From NCBI GenBank assembly GCA_947247005.1, contig OX365952.1, forward strand, positions 30,320,222-30,384,221: a DNA stretch of 64,000 bases. The letters run 5' to 3'. The DNA is from Spisula solida (lineage: Eukaryota > Mollusca > Bivalvia > Venerida > Mactridae). Positions 1 to 12,300 of this stretch are shown piece by piece; the first letter of the stretch is position 1; each line of letters opens with the position of its first letter. A program made the position numbers and the translations under genes. The notes below the pieces were generated by a model. The model was given only the letters and a program-made list of their open reading frames with translations, did not search any database and had not been told where the DNA came from.

Positions 1-1239
1 AACACATACTAAAGATATGATACTCTTTTTACACACTGTACATTTGACTGCACACATAACTTTGATGCTACTAAAACATCAATAACAACCTCAAGACAGA
101 CAAACTATGTTATATGAAATGCCAAGATCATTGCCCTGCAGAGGATTCACATTGTAACAAAATTCTTTGTAACTGAGGAAAACAAAATTGGATGCTATCA
201 GTTGAGTACACCCCTTTATGCACAATTATCTCACAGACAAGAAGGAGATTTTATACCAAAAGTTTGTGAATGGATCAATTTTTACTTTTTGCTGAAGAAA
301 AAGGAAGACCAGATGTTTGAGTGAAATGATTACCGGTACTGCAAAATGATGAGATGCAGAGTATTATTGTAAGGATGATAAATCCCCAAGCTGCTTCCCT
401 CTCTATGATTGAGCATCTGTGGAATATTACATGGTACACCATGACAACCATTCATTTACAACAAGCTAACCAGTCTTCAGACATACAGCAGGCAATTGGT
501 AGTTGAAAACAAGTTTTTTCCGTAATGTTTATCACTAAGTGCTTAAAAGAATACAAGCAAGCTTGCTGTCATGAAACTTCCTATAGGTAGACCATAGAGC
601 ATGACCAACATGGCCGATTGCAATGGCAAGGAAAAACCTGGAAACTCCATAGCAAGGAAACAATTTAACAGGCACTCTTAAATGATTGTGGCGGCTCCTT
701 GTCAGGCCAGTCTATTACAATTGCCCTTTTAACTGGTGGGCATGCAATATGCCAACATTCCAATATATTCTATAGAACAATAAAATTATTGATTTTTGAG
801 CTTACGAAGGACTTAAAATAACTTGCGTTTAGTGCATTAATCAAGACCATGGTTAACGCTGTATGTCTTATTATATCCATATTATATCACCAACTGCTTT
901 CATTCCAATAGAAAACATCAAATGAAGTATGAATACAATAATCACAATACCAATATAACATAATCAGACAAACAGCAACATTTTATGAGCATTTTATGGC
1001 TTGCAATATTACTACATCTGGAAGTAGAAGATACCATTATTACAACATCCATGTGCATGTTATTGCTAACAACAGCTGAGGAATGGAGATATAGAATGAT
1101 ACTGAATGGATACAAAGAAAGACTTAATGAGTGAAGAAAAATGTAATAAATATAATAGAATCACATAATAGATTGACCCAGTTTACACATTTAATGTGTG
1201 GAGTTCCAGTTACCTACTCACCGAAAGACCTTATGTAAT
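1..1239. other. Gene-free, AT-rich
   Basis: No exon, tRNA or recognisable repeat could be supported on either strand. Confidence 0.5.
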
Positions 1240-1531
1240 CAGGGGTGTCAGCAGAGCCAAATTAAAAATCCTGAAAATCATAAGCGGCTGACCATTTTTG
1301 CCAAACAAGAGGACTTCATATGTCACTTTAACCACATTGTTGCCATACTTAACTCAGTAAGTATTGAATAGAATCTTTCAGAGCAGATTAAATTAACCAT
1401 AACTTCGCCATTTCTTGAGATATTTTCATCAAAAAACTTTTAGTTTGGTCAGAAATCACAAATACAAATGCAAGCTCTTTCAAGATAGATAAATCCAGAA
1501 TTTCGGATTAATCAGGAATATGACACCTCTA
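1240..1531. mobile_element. AGGGGTGTCA inverted-repeat element, copy 1
   Basis: Starts CAGGGGTGTCAGCAG and ends ATGACACCTCTA; GTAAT flanks both sides. The interior is about 80% alike, by eye, to 34486-34752, sharing 'GAGCAGATTAAAT' and 'TTTCTTGAGATATTTTCATC'. Non-coding. The CAGGGGTG end is hAT-like, but the flanking duplication seems to be 5-6 bp. Confidence 0.6.
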
Positions 1532-3347
1532 GTAATACATTAATTGTGCTTCATCCTAGCTACAAACAGAATCATCCTAGCTACAAACAGAATCATCTGT
1601 GCTACCAAATAAGGCAATTGCTATTTTCGAAACATAGCCAATCCTAAGTAGGTAAATAATTGTGAAAAAACGTAACCTGTGTGTCTAGCACTGTTCCAAC
1701 ACACAAGTTACGTCAGAGCAAGGATTGTTACACCTTATTGTTTGCCTAAGGTTAGTTGCTTGACGAACGTTTTCAAGTTAATTAAATTTATTCATAATGG
1801 GCCAATTTATTGTATAATTTACCATTGTAATGTTTGTGTTCGAAGTATTAGCTAGACAAATGACATAATGTCAACTGGCAGCTTTAAAAACTCTGACAGT
1901 CATGTGGATTCCATTTAGGTCACCATAGGGATAATACATTGTTTTACCTCATTTCAACACACCATGCATGTCACAATGACACTGGCAGCAGGATACAATG
2001 TTCATCAATAAAACAAGAATCAAAGAGAGAAAACAGCAATAAAACTAATGGAGTACAAGAAAATACAATTAAGGTCGAACCTGGCTCCCATTGAGAAACT
2101 GGTGTTACAAGAAATATTAATATAGTTGACATGAATATCTTTCAACAATCACTGTAAGAGAGGACTAAATCTGTTTTGGGACTTCAGCAATAATATTTAA
2201 CTACTGAAACATTCTCCATTGATACTACTTCCTATATTATTATACAAGTTACATGTGATAATGATATAACTATGCAAGCTGACTGTTAGATAACTCTAGC
2301 CTTATCAATAAACAAACATACCGGTACATTCTATAAACACTGCACGGTTGACTGACTGCTTGTTATCAGTGTAGATCGAGTGAGTATACGCATTAAAAAT
2401 GAATATGCACAACATTGAACAAACTTGTTGTACTTCGAAAATGCATTTTATTTTAATTTGTAATCAAAGGCTAGTGTTATCATTGGCGGACTTATAATAC
2501 AAAATGTATTTCGCCACTCCCCCCCCCCCATTGTTACGGTTGTTTTAACCTCAATTAGGCCTTCAGTCCATAACCTTTTACCTCTCTACAACAGCCAAGA
2601 CTTATTTAAAAACTGTTCAAACAACTCTATTAAACTATGAGACTTAGTACTAAAATATTCTAACAACTCAACTAAACCATCAGACTTAGTACTAACATCT
2701 TGAAGCTTTTAAACAATATAACTAATACACAATAATGATAACCGGTAAGCAAATCAAATCAATATGTGCAGGCAAGGATTTAAAGTGAATATAGGCTTTT
2801 AAGATTAGTTCAAAGAATCATATCAAAGTCAATCATGGATGATTATCGAAAGTTCATCAAAATTATCAGTTTCTAAATGTGCCCTGCCTATAATCCTTTT
2901 GAAGCCATTTACAAATTCAAAGAAAATAAATTCTTCCTATAAGCAAAGGATGAACAAAGAAAACCTCGGAATGCTGCAATGTGCAAGCTAAAGTGAGAAC
3001 TGATAGAATATTTTGTAAATAATCGTTATTATTTCAAGGTCGCTAACATAACCAATTACTACAGTAAACACTTTGTTTTAAAGCAGTATTCATCTGAGGC
3101 ACCTTAAAGCTACACCTTACTTCTGGATTAAGTTTTTATGATCTGCACAAAACAACAAATGCCATGAAGATGCATGAATCCATGTTTTTTACATGAAAAT
3201 GAAATTCTACCGAACAAAACCGGAACAACAGATGCAACTCATGCACCATTTTTTGTTGGGTTAAATTTGGTGCAATGCAATTAATACAAGCAGCAAAAAG
3301 TCTTTGCAAAGACATTTAACATAATCATCAAACACCAAGCCTGGGCA
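1532..3347. other. Gene-free, AT-rich
   Basis: Contains a 23-bp direct duplication (CATCCTAGCTACAAACAGAAT at about 1552-1597) and a C-run near 2518. No coding signal. Confidence 0.5.
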
Positions 3348-3487
3348 AAACCTTACATATAACACAAACTAGATATATCATGACTTAACAAAACCTTACA
3401 TATAACACAAACTAGATATATCATGACTTAACAAAACCTTACATATAATGTACACCAGTACATACAAGATATATCATGACTCAACAA
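3348..3487. repeat. 43-bp tandem repeat, about three units
   Basis: AAAACCTTACATATAACACA followed by AACTAGATATATCATGACTTAAC. The first two copies are near-identical; the third has a changed middle. Confidence 0.85.
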
Positions 3488-3606
3488 TCAGTGCCACAAT
3501 GAGATGTCTGAGTTCTCTCAACTTGATAAGACAAATCTCTTTCACCTATGGTAATAATGCACTACAAAAGCGCAATGAAATATAACAGTCGCAATATTGT
3601 TACAGG

Positions 3607-5931
3607 ATTTCTGATGTTAGAACAATTTGGCTGACTTTGTGGAGGATTTATGATGTAAGAACAATTTGCCTGACTTTGTGGAGGAGTTTTGATGTAAGAA
3701 CAATTTGCCTGACTCTGTGTAGGATTTCTGATGTAAGAACAATTTGCCTGACTTTGTGCAGGAGTTTTGATGTAAGAACAATTTGCCTGACTTTGTGCAG
3801 GATTAATGATGTAAGAACAATTTGCCTGACTTTGTGCAGGATTTATGATGTAAGAACAATTTGCCTGACTTTGTGGAGGTTTCTGATGTAAGAACAATTT
3901 GCCTGACTTTGTGCAGGATTTATGATGCATGTAAGAACAATTTGCCTGACTTTGTGTAGGATTTCTGATGTAAGAACAATTTGCCTGACTTTGTGCAGGA
4001 TTTATGATGCATGTAAGACCAATTTGCCTGACTTTGTGTAGGAGTTTTGATGTAAGAACAATTTGCCTGACTTTGAGCAGGATTTATGATGTAAGAACAA
4101 TTTGCCTGACTTTGTGCAGGATTTACGATGTAAGACTAATTTGCCTGACTTTGTGCAGGAGTTTTGATGTAAGAACAATTTGCCTGACTTTGTGCAGGAT
4201 TTATGATGTAAGAACAATTTGCCTGACTTTGTGTAGGATTTATGATGCATGTAAGACCAATTTGCCTGACTTTGTGTAGGAGTTTTGATGTAAGAACAAT
4301 TTGCCTGACTTTGTGCAGGATTTATGATGTAAGAACAATTTGCCTGACTCTGTGTAGGATTTCTGATGTAAGACCAATTTGCCTGACTCTGTGTAGGATT
4401 TATGATGTAAGAACAATTTGCCTGACTTTGTGTAGGAGTTTTGATGTAAGAACAATTTGCCTGACTTTGTGCAGGATTAATGATGTAAGAACAATTTGCC
4501 TGACTTTGTGCAGGATTTATGATGTAAGAACAATTTGCCTGACTTTGTGGAGGTTTCTGATGTTAGAACAATTTGACTGACTTTGTGCAGGATTTATGAT
4601 GCATGTAAGAACAATTTGCCTGACTTTGTGTAGGAGTTTTGATGTAAGAACAATTTGCCTGACTTTGTGCAGGAGTTATGATGTAAGAACAATTTGCCTG
4701 ACTTTGTGCAGGATTTCTGATGTAAGAACAATTTGCCTGACTCTGTGTAGGATTTATGATGTAAGAACAATTTGCCTGACTATGTGTAGGAGTTTTGATG
4801 TAAGAACAATTTGCCTGATTCTGTGTAGGATTTCTGATGTAAGAACAATTTGCCTGACTCTGTGCAGGATTTATGATGCAAGAACAATTTGCGTGACTTT
4901 GTGTAGGATTTATGATGTAAGAACAATTTGCGTGACTTTGTGTAGGATTTATGATGTAAGAACAATTTGCCTGACTTTGTGTAGGATTTATGATGTAAGA
5001 ACAATTTGCCTGACTTTGTGTAGGATTTATGATGTAAGAACAATTTGCCTGACTTTGTGTAGGATTTATGATGTAAGAACAATTTGCCTGACTTTGTGGA
5101 GGTTTCTGATGTAAGAACAATTTGACTGACTTTGTGCAGGATTTATGATGCATGTAAGAACAATTTGCCTGACTTTGTGTAGGAGTTTTGATGTAAGAAC
5201 AATTTGCCTGACTTTGTGCAGGAGTTATGATGTAAGAACAATTTGCCTGACTTTGTGCAGGATTTATGATGTAAGAACAATTTGCCTGACTCTGTGTAGG
5301 ATTTCTGATGTAAGAACAATTTGCCTGACTCTGTGTAGGATTTATGATGTAAGAACAATTTGCCTGACTATGTGTAGGAGTTTTGATGCAAGAACAATTT
5401 GCCTGACTCTGTGTAGGATTTCTGATGTAAGAACAATTTGCCTGACTCTGTGCAGGATTTATGATGTAAGAACAATTTGCGTGACTTTGTGTAGGATTTA
5501 TGATGTAAGAACAATTTGCCTGACTTTGTGTAGGATTTATGATGTAAGAACAATTTGCGTGACTTTGTGTAGGATTTATGATGTAAGAACAATTTGCCTG
5601 ACTTTGTGTAGGATTTATGATGTAAGAACAATTTGCGTGACTTTGTGTAGGATTTATGATGTAAGAACAATTTGCCTGACTTTGTGTAGGATTTATGATG
5701 TAAGAACAATTTGCGTGACTTTGTGTAGGATTTATGATGTAAGAACAATTTGCCTGACTTTGTGTAGGATTTATGATGTAAGAACAATTTGCCTGACTTT
5801 GTGTAGGATTTATGATGTAAGAACAATTTGCCTGACTTTGTGTAGGATTTATGATGTAAGAACAATTTGCGTGACTTTGTGTAGGATTTATGATGTAAGA
5901 ACAATTTGCGTGACTTTGTGTAGGATTTATG
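3607..5931. repeat. 39-bp minisatellite, about 60 units
   Basis: The unit is close to GATTTATGATGTAAGAACAA followed by TTTGCCTGACTTTGTGTAG. Variants differ at a few sites (gcag/gtag, gcctgac/gcgtgac, gattt/gagtttt), and some units carry an extra GCAT after GATG. Because 39 is divisible by 3 and the unit lacks stops in several frames, long open frames appear on both strands (13-residue repeats such as INPTQSQANCSYI). These are not evidence of genes: no start context, flanking exon or splice site is seen. Confidence 0.95.
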
Positions 5932-6298
5932 ACGCTCAGTATATAGATATATAACACTTCTCCTTCACCATCAGCATTGTTCTTAAAGTACCAGCAAATG
6001 TAACAATAATTTATCTAAGGAATCAAAGTGCTGGATGTGATGTACATATGGACAACACAATCTGAGGTGAAATTACAACACAATCTAATAATAATGAAAT
6101 AATGCAACATTTTTTACCAAGGAAATTATGTTGTTCTATATGTATGGTAATATTTTGTAACACTTAGTGGAATTTATAATATTCTAGATAATACAAAAGC
6201 TGTAGAAAAGTAAACAAAACAATTAACTACCAATCACAACAATATGAAAGGTGAAACAAAATGTAGTACATCAATATTGAGGTATCACTGACCTGTAC

Positions 6299-6361
6299 CT
6301 GGCTAGAAGAATGCCACAGACGTCCTGGCATACACATCCCAGCCAGGGCCTGAACCATGCA
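6299..6361 (-). CDS. Possible further exon, or SINE piece
   Basis: A 63-bp phase-0 frame lies between tttattttgctgcctgacag and CCAG|gtacag (or CAG|gtcagtg six bases on). It encodes CMVQALAGMCMPGRLWHSSS plus Q. The phase fits the 9238 donor. However, GGTTCAGGCCCTGG inside it looks like a tRNA B-box, so this may be the T-arm of a SINE. I cannot decide from sequence alone. Confidence 0.2.
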
Positions 6362-9237
6362 CTGTCAGGCAGCAAAATAAACAGGTTAAGTCTATAATCT
6401 ATCTCTCAACAAACAACAGTTAAATGTTCCATTCAAACATATAAGTAAGAAACATGTAAATTCCATGAAAACCAGGTATTCAAACTATAGGGGCTAAATT
6501 CTACTGAAAGCTAAACCAGGTTTACCAAAAGTCCATCCCTGGGTACTGTTAATTAAACCCATGTATTTGGAAACACCAAAATGTTACTAAGCGCAATTTT
6601 TGAAAAAAAATAAATAAACATTTAATGTTCTTTTCTTATTTTCATCAGCAACTGAAAGAGTTTAATCACTTCATAAAATCATACAAAGCATTTCTCTACA
6701 TCAATTTTGTAGAACATAAACTATAAATAATTTAAATTTGAGTGCAATTTTACGATATGTGAAAGCTTACTTTAATGATTATACAGAACCTAGGCGCATA
6801 ACTTCACCAGTCCTGCAAACACAGCACTTTTAGAGATGTCAGCAAAGCCCACCCAATTTGCCAATATAGAACATGGGTTTTCAGTAACACTGGTTAAAAA
6901 CAAAAAATGACAATTACATTGTACCTATATAGTTTTTTTTAAAAAGTTTGAATATAAGGCAGTAAACTGTAAGTTAACTATAAATTTATCATAGCTAAGC
7001 TGTGCAATAATCTAAAGTCAAGTTGCCAAAGTACAGAAACATTATTATTCCTTAAATCAAAGCTAATAAAGTCATCTGGAACATTTAGTCAATCCACAAG
7101 CAATCAAAGTACTGGATGCATGCATGTCTTGAACAATTGTGTACAATAAAAAATTTTGATCTCACAAAATTTATAAGGCATTTTTTTTTATTTTTAGGTT
7201 TACAGTATTTGTTCATTTTGCTGAGAGGATGAATGAATCTAACATGAGGGTCAAAATAGTCCTAGGTCCTAAACACTTGTCATTGCGTAAGCAGTCTAGG
7301 ACCCTTTGAACCCTCTTGACATATTTCCATTCCCTCGTATCAAAAGCACATATTTCCCGTAAACCAAAAAATACGAAAACTGTGGCCTTAAGGTTACATA
7401 GCTAAACAAATATGAACACATACTAATTCAAAAATATCAAAGAAAATAAAATAAACAGCGGAATTGTACACACATAAATGGCTATATATAATGTGCAAGA
7501 AAAGCAATTAACTAATGTTTGAGATATATCAGCAGTAAAATTGTTAATATTTGTGAGTTACAGTTCAAACATTGATTGGTGGGAAAATTCGCAAAGTTGA
7601 AAAACCACAAATATTAATGATTTTACAGCGACATAGTTTTTGCATAAGAGCTGCAGCAAAAGATACAAATTTGTGTTATCAATAAGTATTGTATGACAAA
7701 AGTAAATTTACTAAAGTATCAATTATCAAATATTCAATGACAATGTTACAGATTCATATAAGGTATGTGCTAGAAACAGAATGATGTCAGAACATATCTA
7801 TTGATAGCTAGGTACTAAAATAATGTCAGTAAAAAGCAAAGATAAAATGGACCCAAACATAGCCCCAATCATATATCAGTATTTTTTATATTCTATATGA
7901 TACGTTAGTACCAACAATTCTCGGAAACATTGTGAACGGTCAATGTTCATGTACACATCTTGAACTGGTCGTGAACAGACTGCTAACGGGTCTATAAAAT
8001 ATTACCTTCATAAAAATAATTCATACAATCAATATGAAATAAGCTCAACAATCATGTTTGGAATTATTATAAACAGAATCTGACAAGTTATATCTCATTT
8101 AAGGCACTGATCTTACATTGATTATAACAGATATATCATATCATCATTATACAAATATATATATGTATATTTCAACACAACACATCACCCACACAGCATC
8201 ATGCACACCTGACCACTTTAGCAAATTTTATTTCATTGCACCATTTCTATTTGTAAAATAAAATAAAAGCAAGCTGTCAATGACGGGCAAGAACCATTCC
8301 CACAGTCTGAAACCCACAACAAATTATATACATGAAGCAACCCGAGTCTACCTCCCATAAACCATTCTATAAGTTAATTCTAATCAAGAATTCCCACTTT
8401 AGTAACAGGCACTTATATTTATATATTCCCATAGTCTAAATTTAAGCCCTTGCTGTTGTGAGGCGTACATTTTTTAAGCCCGCAGCCGCAAGCCCTTACT
8501 TTTAGTAGTACAAACACTATATGTACCCACATAGCCTTAAGCCCTTATTGTTGTGGGGCGGCATTATAACTAACCCGCAGCCTCAAGCCCGACAGAAACA
8601 CTAATATATACCCGTAGTCACAAGCCCCATTTTAAAAACCTGCACACATTCATTGAATACCAAGTGAGAAAATGATAACTAAAGTATATGAAGTGACAGA
8701 GTTATGCCAAGGTCAATTGCATGCCATTTGTGTCCTTTTAATAATAATTTTGTATTAAGAAATGGGCAATGGTAGTATAAATGAGAGGCTTAAACGCCTC
8801 CCAATAATACAATTGCTTGGAAGATTTAGTTTAAACTATTATGATAAAGATGCACAGTAAAGTGCCTTCAATTATAGTTTCTGATGGTTTGAAGTGTTCC
8901 ACAACAACACTGGAATGCTGAAGTCCATCTGTCATAATATGTCATCAAGACAACAACATGGTCATGCATGGCAGCCATACTAAACAGTAGGAATGTCACA
9001 GACTAACAGTGTATATGGACAATTAAACATTAATACATGTTTATTATCTTAAATATTAATATTTACAACTTCCAAATCAAACTGATTAAAATAGTGCAAT
9101 TGTATTTAGACCTCAGAGAAAATCCACTAAAATTTCAAACCAGTTCTTGACCCCTAAGTATCTTGGCATCTAATTTATAATTCTGTAAGAAGCTTGGCAG
9201 AACCCTGAGAGAAGTGAATATATAGTATAGAACATAC
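6362..9237. other. Likely intron of the minus-strand gene
   Basis: AT-rich with no supported exon; holds the duplicated segment at 8440-8600. Confidence 0.4.
8440..8600. repeat. Diverged duplicated segment
   Basis: AAGCCCTTGCTGTTGTGAGG then AAGCCCGCAGCCGCAAGCCC recurs as AAGCCCTTATTGTTGTGGGG then AACCCGCAGCCTCAAGCCC, about 100 bp apart. Confidence 0.6.
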
Positions 9238-9321
9238 CGATTTTGTACGTAATGATGAACTATTTATTGTTGAAAAGGATTTCAATGAGACATTCGAGGC
9301 AGTCGGACTAGATGAGCGAAA
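9238..9321 (-). CDS. Ser-rich exon of the same gene
   Basis: 84 bp (28 codons, phase 0 at both ends) between ttgttgttgcag and TCG|gtatgttcta. Encodes FRSSSPTASNVSLKSFSTI and then NSSSLRTKS, a Ser/Thr-rich stretch with potential basophilic and proline-directed kinase sites. It joins the 12247 exon in frame. Confidence 0.58.
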
Positions 9322-12300
9322 CTGCAACAACAAAATAAACATGCATGCAACATAAGTTTATACAAGAAAATATATCACAATAAAAGAGTTAGGACATGCA
9401 AACTAGGGTAGATACAGCTCAAACATGAAGTTCTTACTTGAAAGTTTATGTTGAAATGCATCTGTATGAATTAAAATATAGTACATGTAAAAGCCTCAAA
9501 GGCATTTCTCTGGAGTACTTATATTCTAATGGAATAAGATTCAATTTCTCAAACGACATTGTACCTATATAATATATGGTCAATCTTGTGAAAAGTAGAT
9601 AATGAACAATTTTACAATAATACATGTAATAAAAAAAGATGCATTAATATAGTTTGTATGTATTTATGCGCATGATTGATGCAGCAAACTCAGTAATTTA
9701 CCATAATCAATGTAATGTAACATATCCAATAAAATTGAGGAGTAATGAAATAACCTACTGGTTTTATACCACTCTAACTCAACGTTACATGAGACGTTTC
9801 ATTGACTATGAACTCTTGTAAGTATGACACCACATGAACTGAAAATTGAGCTTGATATGGAATGTAATAATATTAGATATATTGGAATGTTAATGAACTG
9901 GTATGTTACCATCATGTGACAGAACATATATAACATATTGAGCTGTATCTACCCCAGCAACCAATCAATGCTGTATGAAACAAGAATACCAGTAAAATAC
10001 AGTATGATGTGCTCCTAATATGCTAAAACGTAAACAATCTAATTAATAGACTGTATAGTTACACCATTTTCTTAGAGGTAAAAGTTTTCGGCTGTTTTTT
10101 ATTTTAATAATTGTTTCATGCAATTACATGTAACGTACATGTATCTGACAGTCAGTCATTTTTCGTTGTTTAAAACCAAGCTTGTTGATATATAGTCAAA
10201 CATTACATTAAAAGAACATAAAAGCTGGACCAACCAACCTGAAGGCGACAAAAAGTGAATTATACAATCAAGAGCATGATGAAATGTACAAGAATACCTT
10301 TAATTATTTACTTAAGTTTGACTGGTGTATTTTACTGGATTCATGTAGCATGTAAATAAATTCAAATATCAGAGAAACAACAACAACCAATCAGCAATAA
10401 GCTTCTACTAACTGTTGCCAGAAAGAAAGCTAGCTAAAATTCAAAATATAAGATAGCCAAACTTGCAAGTAAAACGTCACAAGTGCACAAACACCATATA
10501 CATAATTATAATGTCTCCTAGATACAGAAGTATCATTATTGTGTTCACAAATACTGTTTAAATGAATTCAGTAAGTTATCAGTGAATCTATATTTTTGGC
10601 ACATATTTATAACATTTTAGTAATATGAGAATTTTAAAATATGCTGCAGCCTAAAACTATCTATATAATTACTCATTCCTACTAGGAAGCTTTTCAGAAT
10701 TTTTATCATTTAGAGTACAAAAATGATAACTGTTCAAGCAGAAGTACCAAAATACACTCAGCTTAAACATCCATTACACTACATATGCCTTTATTAACTA
10801 GGCTGTCAGCAATGTTTTGAAAAGAAATATTCCAGGTTTCAATAATAAAGGACACCTAAAGCTATATAGGCATCAAGCAGGTCCGGGCTTTAATTTTAAA
10901 CCATGCATGCGAAAGCCCCCAGAAGGTCCAGGCTTTAAAGTTAAAACCAAGCATGTGAAATTCCCCATAAGCACCAGGATTTTGAAAATCTAGAAAATAT
11001 TTTTATGATCACATTTTCCATTTTAATACATCCACAAAGTGATGTATGTTTACATGATTACATGAGTAAACTTGTTTGGGATATTCCAGGAAACACCATC
11101 AGGTGGTGGGGTGATACGCTCAATTATTTCATTTTTTTATCAGTAGTTGGGCATCTCATGTGGTTCTTGTTCATTAGAAAGAGGAACCAGCTAAGTTTTG
11201 CATGGACTGCAGTTTTTCATTCTTCAAGCGTTTGTCTTTATAGGCACCATTGGCTTTGATCATATCCATTTCAAATATAACTGACTTTCTTCCATGGTTA
11301 TGTGAACATTTTGGTACCCTCCCCCCTTCAGCATAAAATTGGCAGCCCTGAATATACAAATCATACTGACATGAATATGCATAATCATCTATGAAACTAA
11401 AACATGGTGGTTTATAACCAGAGTTGACTGTAGCATGATCAAATCAACGAAACTTACTCCTTGCCAAAACAAAGAGATAAAATTGTAATTTAATCCAATA
11501 TATCAGTAAGCCCTTTTCACAGAGCAATATTAATGTTTCAGGGCAATAACTAGAAATTTAGAAATATTCATTTTACAAGCAAGTTTGACTATCATTTCAC
11601 AAATATATTTGTGCTGAAAAATATCGGGTGTCAAAAAATATAGACCTCTACCCAAAACACACAAATAGGTTCATTCACCACATATAATATTCACATATGA
11701 ATTGTGAAAATGTTATCAAATGCTAAAATCTACTAGACAAAAAAACTTCAATAGATGCTGACTACTAAGGCATGTGCACAAAGTAATTATAAAGGATCTA
11801 CAAACTTAAAAGGGAACAAGTATCATATGAAGTAACAATGCATAAGCTATAGTCCAGGAAGTCCATTGCAGGCAGCTAAAAGTTATCGATTTCAGAAATA
11901 ATGATCTTACCAAATCAATTGCAGAACTAAACATCATCTTGGTGTCAATTAAAATCAACATGCTTGTCCATAGTCCAGATAAGGACCAGAATTAATTTGC
12001 TCATTAAAGGTCGACCAAAACCAATAGCTTTTACTGATGGCCACACAGTGGCTTTTATAAAAGTGGTGTTAATACTATAAAGCACACAGAAGACATAAAA
12101 GGGACACTCCACCATCACTGAACTCAACACTATTTTTGGTCACAATAAATCAAGATCAGACACTCTGAGACAGATAGATAGACAGAGAGAAAATTTGGAA
12201 CACACAACTAATGTACACCAACCAAGGTCACAGCTACCAGACTTACTTGCTGTTCTGAAGCATATGCCTCATCGTCACTAACATCTGTATGGTCATCATC

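Noticed and set aside
3607..5931. CRISPR-like array
   Set aside because: Units are contiguous without unique spacers and the genome is eukaryotic.
4563..5957. 464-codon minus-strand open frame of 13-residue repeats
   Set aside because: It is produced by the 39-bp minisatellite; the opposite strand and other frames are equally open, and there is no splice or start support.
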